Positions 54,855 through 64,000 of a stretch of 64,000 nt of DNA are shown piece after piece. Within the stretch, counting starts at the first letter, position 1; each line of letters begins with the position of its first letter. The notes under the pieces were generated by a model that saw nothing but the letters and a program-made list of their open reading frames with translations, did not search any database and had not been told where the DNA came from. This stretch comes from BACL27 sp947488385 (GTDB taxonomy: Bacteria > Actinomycetota > Acidimicrobiia > Acidimicrobiales > Ilumatobacteraceae): positions 141,917-205,916 of the forward strand of contig CAXNMJ010000004.1 in the NCBI GenBank assembly GCA_964203655.1, read 5' to 3'. The position numbers were made by a program, and so were the translations under genes.

Positions 54855-54938
54855 CTGCCGCACCAAAGTCGTACCAAATACCGATTTAACCCAATAAACA
54901 ATTGAGGCGACGCCGGGAATCGAACCCGGTTGAGGTGG
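54855..54938. repeat. Third, partial att-like copy: tRNA 3' end plus relic tail
   Basis: The minus strand from 54938 reads an intact T arm (CCGGG-TTCGATT-CCCGG) and acceptor CGTCGCC, eight or so bases after the TPR stop codon, so it is the best tRNA-like copy. No D or anticodon arm precedes it: the TPR gene ends there. Further on, the minus strand reads YW...FGTTLVRQFC and a TGA, resembling FGTDLVRPRER of copies A and B, with GTCGTACCAAAT in common. Order of parts differs from A and B, as expected for the opposite boundary of an inserted unit. Confidence 0.65.
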
Positions 54939-55568
54939 CTATTCGCCGAGGGTATTTAAGCGGTCTGCAACATCAGCGAACTTTGGTTCGCTGCTTTGAA
55001 TCTTGACGAACAAACGTCGCGCGCTCGCCACGTCGCCCGCACGATCATAAAGATCTGCCAACACATACCACTCACGAAGATGATGCTCTTGCACCTTGTG
55101 CGGATCACTCGTACCGTGCGTCATCATCCGCACTGCACTCTGCAACTCGCCTTGATCGGCTAAAGCACCAGCTGCAACAATGCGACCTTCAGCAAGCAAG
55201 CCAGCAGGTGGCGACATCAACTTCATTGACTCCCAAAGTTCGGTAACTTTTTCATAACGACGCAATGCGCGATAGCAATCTGCGAGCACTGGATGATTCA
55301 CAACTTCGGCAGGCTTGATGCCACGAGCAATTTCGAGTTGATCTGCTGCATCTTGCCAGCGACCAAGTCGATACATCGACAAACCTGCAACTTCATGCAC
55401 AATCGCAATGCCCGATACTTGTGAAAGAAGCGGCATGCTCAGTTTGCGTGCCTCAGAGTAACGGTGCGCTTCAAAAGCGTGCAGAGCTCGGGCTAAGTCG
55501 CTCAATTGCACGGTCGGCGGTTGCACCGAGTTGCTCTTTGATTTTGTTTGCGTCACCAGCCTCGACAT
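54939..55568 (-). CDS. Tetratricopeptide-repeat protein
   Basis: The 209-residue product consists of TPR-like helical pairs: ALHAFEAHRYSEARKL, VHEVAGLSMYRLGRWQDAADQLE, LADCYRALRRYEKVTELWE, and YVLADLYDRAGDVASARRLF. It stands where Mycobacterium has Rv1691, next to the HAD-tlyA block. It has its own ATG (55568), but that lies inside the preceding Arg/Asp-rich frame. Removing one base near 55500 would fuse both into one protein, with the repeat region as N-terminal half; relatives I remember have this layout. TPRs usually bind partner proteins. Confidence 0.85.
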   Translation of the reverse strand: MSRLVTQTKSKSNSVQPPTVQLSDLARALHAFEAHRYSEARKLSMPLLSQVSGIAIVHEVAGLSMYRLGRWQDAADQLEIARGIKPAEVVNHPVLADCYRALRRYEKVTELWESMKLMSPPAGLLAEGRIVAAGALADQGELQSAVRMMTHGTSDPHKVQEHHLREWYVLADLYDRAGDVASARRLFVKIQSSEPKFADVADRLNTLGE

Positions 55569-56449
55569 TCTTGATGCTGACGGTCATTATCCGATCGTCG
55601 TCATCTTCATGTCGCGATGCGCGTTTCGAACTATTGCGCGGACCACTTGAAGACTTGCGTGTTGAGCCATCGTCTTGCCAACGCTCACGAGTGTGCTTTG
55701 CCGGTGGATATGGATCTTTGCCGTATTTACGGCCACCTGTACGTCGTTTTACATCGTCAGATTTGCGTTGCGCGTCGGTACGTGTATCAGGACCATCATC
55801 ACGTCGCGGACGCGCTGGACGATCACGATCAAAACTGCGAGCCGGACGATCACGGCGGTCACCATCACGTGGTGCACGAGCTGGACGATCGCGGTCGAAA
55901 CTACGTGCTGGACGATCCGAACTATCGCGACGAGGACGATCTGAACTATCACGACGCGGACGATCGCGGTCGAAACTACGTGCTGGACGATCTGATCGAT
56001 CACTAGAACTGCGACGCGGCGGACGGTCGCGGTCGAAACTGCGAGCCGGACGAGCTGGACGATCCGAACTATCGCGGCGCGGCGGACGATCTCGATCGAA
56101 ACTGCGAGCTGGACGATCCGAACTATCGCGGCGCGGCGGACGATCTCGATCGAAACTGCGAGCCGGACGATGCCGAACTATCGCGGCGCGGACGATCTGA
56201 ACTATCGCGACGCGGACGATCTGGACGATCTGAACTATCTCGACGTGGCGGACGATCTCGGTCAAAACTGCGGGCCGGACGGTCGGGACGATCGCGTCGC
56301 TCTGGGCGATCTCGACGGTCACCAGCACCAGCTGGGCGTGGCGGACGACTTCCTTTTACGAATGGACGCGCTGGTCGACCTGTGCGCTCGCCACTACTTC
56401 TGCGAGGTCCGCGATCGGAATTCTGGTTTATCGTCGCGTGGCATGGCAC
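55471..56449 (-). CDS. Arg/Asp-rich repeat protein, frame broken; probable N-terminal half of the TPR protein
   Basis: From ATG 56449 the frame gives a basic, Pro/Arg-rich protein with the repeat RPARSFDRDRPPRRDSSD. At about 56170 one extra C (GGCATCG where other copies have GGATCG) shifts the frame, which then continues through six more repeat copies, a Lys/Arg-rich segment and NVEAGDANKIKEQLG to a stop at 55471. Low-complexity RD repeats suggest an unstructured nucleic-acid- or partner-binding tail. The function is unknown. I treat it and the TPR gene as probably one gene. Confidence 0.65.
55815..56285 (-). repeat. In-frame tandem repeat coding RPARSFDRDRP
   Basis: Seven copies of a roughly 54-75-base unit, each with a core like GATCGCGGTCGAAACT on the plus strand, encode RPARSFDRDRP plus variable PPRRDSSD-type spacers. 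Spacing is uneven because the spacers lengthen and shrink by whole codons, except for the one-base insertion near 56170. It is coding sequence, not a CRISPR. Confidence 0.85.
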
Positions 56450-56496
56450 ATTGACGCTATCGCCAAAAACACCAATAAAGACTGATGGTGCTATAT

Positions 56497-57988
56497 CTAC
56501 TTCGTAAAGAGCATTACTCCGTCTTCGAGTGGAGACTTGCGAAACATCTTCTTGTCTGCTTCATAGTTCTGCGGATTAAGCCACGGCTCAGAGTTGCCTT
56601 GCTTGGGCATCTTGTGCATCGTTCTTTTCATGTAGCCGGAAGAAAAATCTTCGAGCCACTTTCGAGGCTCCATGTTCTTGTCAGTATCGCGCAGTGTTGG
56701 TGTGCATACCGATGTCTTTGTTTTGCGCATGTGGTTCAACAATCGACAGACATATTCGCAAGTCAAGTCGGCGCGCAAAGTCCACGAAGCGTTGATATAG
56801 CCAAACGAAGAAGCCAAATTTGGCACACCCGAATAGGCACAACCTTTATAAGTCCACGTGTCTGCGAAGTTGACAGGCTGCGAATCGATAACAAACTCCA
56901 TTTCGCCAAGCGTCACGAGCTCGATGCCCGTCGCAGTAACAATGATGTCAGCGTCGAGATGACTCCCCGACTCGAGTTCAATGCCAGTCGCGGTAAAAGT
57001 TTTAATGGCGTCGGTAGCGACTTCGGCTTTGCCAGATTTAATAGCGACGAATAAATCGCTATCGGGCACCAAACAAATTCGTTGATCCCACGGGTTATAA
57101 GCCGGAGTGAAATGTTTTTCAACGTCGTAGTCAGGCCCAAGTTCAAGACGCACTGCGTCAATCATGATTTGTTTTACTTCAGCCGGAAACGCTCGACACA
57201 GTTTGTACAACTCTTGCTGTCTCGTCGTATTTTCAACTCTCGTCAACGCATACGCGATCTTCTTTGGCCAAATTCGTCGCATTCGTTTTGCAAACGGATC
57301 AATCGACGGCCGCGAAATCACAAATGTCGGCGAGCGCTGCAACATCGTGATCTTGGCGACATCTTTTGCCATCGCCGGCACAATCGTCATCGCCGTTGCG
57401 CCAGAGCCAATAACAACAACACGCTTGTTGCGATAGTCAAGATCTTGTTGGCCAAAACTGCGGATGCACGACTTTGCCCTTGAACTGATCAATGCCGGGA
57501 AACTCGGGAGTGAAGCCCTGCTTATAGCTGTAATAGCCCGAACACATGAACAGAAAATTGCACGAAAATGTATTTACAGTGTTTGAAACTTTGTCGAGAA
57601 CCGAAAGCGTCCACGAATTCTTCTCAGTCGACCACTCGGCTTTTGTGACGTGCTGGTTGTATCGAATCTTGTCGCCGAGATTGTTTTCGTCGATCGTCTC
57701 ACGCAGATAATCTAAAATTGCGGGTCCATCAGCAATTGACTTGTCAGCCGTCCACGGTTTGAATCTGTAACCGAGGGTGTGCATGTCACTGTCTGAACGC
57801 ACACCCGGATAACGAAACAAATCCCAAGTGCCACCAAAATTTGCACGACTTTCAAGAATCTGAAAGCTTCGATCTGGGCTCATCGTCTGCAAGTGATAAG
57901 CGGCCCCAATGCCAGAGATTCCCGCACCGATCACGATGACATCGAAATGCTTTTGCTCTTGGTTCACTCGCTCAACGCTAGTGAGCAC
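56497..57988 (-). CDS. Flavin-containing (Baeyer-Villiger type) monooxygenase, reading frame broken
   Basis: An NADPH- and FAD-dependent monooxygenase. The N-terminal frame (57988 to 57437) has the FAD motif GAGISGIGAAYHL, FGGTWDLFRYPGVRSDSDM and the fingerprint FKGKVVHPQFWP (FxGxxxHxxxWP). The second frame continues with DLDYRNKRVVVIGSGATAMT, the NADP motif. Removing one base at 57448-57449 gives FWPQDLDYRNKRV, a natural join. The rebuilt length is about 496 residues. The substrate is unknown. The rRNA operon terminator lies beyond its 5' end. Confidence 0.9.
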
Positions 57989-58015
57989 GACACATTGAAC
58001 TTATGTCAGAAAAGC

Positions 58016-58045
58016 AAATAGCCCCGCCGTGAGGCGGGGCTATTT
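58016..58045 (-). terminator. rRNA operon terminator
   Basis: ATAGCCCCGCC and GGCGGGGCTAT form a perfect 11-bp stem around GTGA, extendable by two A-T pairs. On the minus strand it lies about 15 bases after the 5S gene and is followed by TTGCTTTTCT, as for an intrinsic terminator. Confidence 0.9.
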
Positions 58046-58059
58046 ATTTATTAAAGATA

Positions 58060-58176
58060 ATCTGGCGACGACCTACTCTCCCAGGAGGTCTACCTCCAAG
58101 TACCATTGGCGCGGACGGGCTTAACTGCCGTGTTCGAAATGGGAACGGGTGTGACCCCATCGCTATGGTCACCAGA
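58060..58176 (-). rRNA. rrf: 5S ribosomal RNA
   Basis: The reverse strand begins CTGGTGACCATAGCG and contains the conserved CCCATTTCGAACACGG loop and the GGAGGTAGACC region, ending GTCGTCGCCAG, which pairs with the 5' end. The ends are set by this pairing, so they may be off by a few bases. Confidence 0.93.
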
Positions 58177-58210
58177 AATTTTTAGTCGTTTAGGGATCAC
58201 CCCTAAGGAC

Positions 58211-58229
58211 TTCAGAGCAAGCACGAGCA
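58211..58229. repeat. RNase III processing stem, 3' side of 23S rRNA
   Basis: TTCAGAGCAAGCACGAGCA is the exact reverse complement of 61327-61345 across 3.1 kb. In the transcript the two pair into a 19-bp stem at the base of 23S rRNA, the standard place for RNase III cleavage. Confidence 0.88.
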
Positions 58230-58235
58230 AAATCC

Positions 58236-63112
<4,877 letters not shown>

Positions 63113-63639
63113 GAAATGCTCGAACCGAAGTTCAAGTAGATCTAGGAAAGTCCACGACGACCAGATGGAAAAAAATCTGTTTTGTTGTCGTCGTTTCCTG
63201 CCGACAATATTTAAACCGTGTCAAATATTGCCGGTATTAATAATTATTTGATTAACGTCTCGCGAGCAAGCTCGCTTAACAATTAATCGGAATTGACGGA
63301 CAATAAATAGCGACGCAGCCCAATTAAGGGCTGGCCATTTTCTATTGACCGCACTGGCGTTCAATCTTCTCTTCCGTTTTCAAGGAGCATTCACTTTGGG
63401 CACTCAACGAGACCAAAGCTCGGCGATGATGCCCCACCGCGAATTGGTGGCGCACCCTGTTCAGAGTGCGGGTGAGCAATACTAATGGTGAATAAACGGT
63501 TTCATCAACCTGCCGAGGCAATAAACCTCAGATAATCCAATAAATAATGGGTTTTTACAAGATGCCCTCGGTCACCAAGGCTTGGTTTCGCGTATTTCCC
63601 AATACTGGCTTGGGTTTCCCGACTTACTAGGGTTTGAAC
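63113..63639. promoter_or_regulatory. Divergent control region between the rRNA operon and the P450 gene
   Basis: No gene is supported in these 527 bases; the open frame at 63505-63732 on the minus strand overlaps the P450 and looks spurious. It must hold the rRNA leader and promoter on the minus strand. A weak candidate is TTGCTC, 17 bases, TAATTA (around 63239-63268 on the minus strand); another TTGACA at 63219-63224 lacks a -10 box. GCGAG-CAAG-CTCGC near 63263 is a small hairpin in the leader. The P450 promoter is not identifiable. Confidence 0.5.
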
Positions 63640-64000
63640 GTGAGTGATGTTTCGTTCAATCCGTTTGACCCTGAATTTCGCAAAAATCCTCACCCGTTTT
63701 ACGACCGTTTGCGCACTGAAGAGCCAGTGCACCGCACACCACTCGGATTCGTTGTTCTAACGCGCTACGAAGATGTCGTAAACACACTGCGTAACAACGA
63801 TTTCAGTCGAGATATCGAAGTGAATGCGAATTTGCCCGAGTCGCCGACGCGAAAATTTCGTCGCGAAAACGAACGAAGTAAATCGATGCTCAATCTTGAC
63901 CCGCCAGATCACACTCGCCTGCGACGATTAGTTTCAAAATCTTTTACACCGAGTGCGATCGAAAAATTGCGACCAAGAATTCAGCAACTTGTCGACGACG
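63640..64000 (+). CDS. Cytochrome P450, N-terminal part (runs off the window)
   Basis: From GTG 63640 the frame is open to the window end, 120 codons. It reads FNPFDPEFRKNPHPFYDRLR at the N-terminus (20 residues), then VLTRYEDVVNTLRNNDFSRD and LDPPDHTRLRRLVSKSFTP, the hallmark N-terminal half of a soluble class I bacterial P450. The heme cysteine lies outside the window. It is transcribed away from the rRNA operon. Ferredoxin partners are not visible. The substrate is unknown. Confidence 0.93.
   Translation, partial: MSDVSFNPFDPEFRKNPHPFYDRLRTEEPVHRTPLGFVVLTRYEDVVNTLRNNDFSRDIEVNANLPESPTRKFRRENERSKSMLNLDPPDHTRLRRLVSKSFTPSAIEKLRPRIQQLVDD

Noticed and set aside
52981..54938. Integron cassette array with attC sites
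   Set aside because: No integron integrase, no GTTRRRY core and the repeats resemble a tRNA 3' end and a coding tail instead.
55421..56200. Plus-strand open frame with RSKLRAGRS repeats
   Set aside because: It is the mirror of the minus-strand Arg/Asp tandem repeat; codon periodicity and the family-like TPR continuation support the minus strand.
55815..56285. Possible CRISPR array
   Set aside because: Units have uneven, codon-length spacers that are themselves repetitive and coding; no cas genes are near.

Overview
The window is a 64 kb, roughly 48-50 % GC stretch of an actinobacterial chromosome. Evidence for Actinomycetota is a WhiB protein, a DUF4193-type acidic protein, an SCO6745-like protein, and two gene blocks in mycobacterial order (gcvH-garA-Rv1828-Rv1829-Rv1830, and rluB-scpB-scpA...xerD-nudix-pyrG-recN-nadK-tlyA-HAD-TPR). 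The moderate GC, many luciferase-like/acyl-CoA/P450 genes and the 16S-23S spacer without tRNA suggest an aquatic Acidimicrobiia-like lineage; that placement is inference and the 16S gene in the window can test it.

Layout. 1-8.1 kb (+): Tat translocase end, HelY-like helicase, a DAGK-like fragment, an M20 amidohydrolase, a long ThyX-like protein, a DUF4193 protein and a GNAT protein. 8.1-13.5 kb: enoyl-CoA hydratase, a basic disordered protein, gamma carbonic anhydrase, a kinase-like protein, WhiB and threonine aldolase. 13.5-15.3 kb: a small zinc-finger gene without an intact start and a PLP lyase. 15.4-23.5 kb (-): the GarA/MerR/GcvH block, lipid synthase, SRAP, DUF554, dehydrogenase and aminotransferase, then tRNA-Pro. 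23.7-29.3 kb: Der, IspH and fatty-acid genes. 29.3-37.9 kb: an apparent scavenging island (luciferase-like oxygenase, cytosine-deaminase-like hydrolase, ABC importer, creatininase-like hydrolase, FAD oxidoreductase). 37.9-51.8 kb (-, except trpS): housekeeping genes for aromatic amino acids, chromosome segregation, recombination, CTP and NADP. 52-55 kb: two one-gene cassettes bounded by tRNA-3'-end-like direct repeats. 55-58 kb: TPR/Arg-Asp-repeat protein and a flavin monooxygenase. 58-63.1 kb (-): a complete 5S-23S-16S operon; a P450 starts divergently and runs off the end.

Two observations stand out. First, the 52.98-54.94 kb interval has two 154-bp ungapped direct repeats (118/154 identical by my alignment) plus a third partial copy. 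Each full copy reads coding tail - stop - hairpin - tRNA T-arm/acceptor end, which looks like the 3' end of a lost integrase-type gene next to its attachment site. The repeats delimit a phzF-like gene and a methyltransferase gene, with no recombinase in the window. Second, at least seven genes (eight or nine by looser criteria) have broken frames, and every break is repaired by removing exactly one base. Residual insertion errors are the simplest explanation, but the one-sided polarity deserves a direct check.
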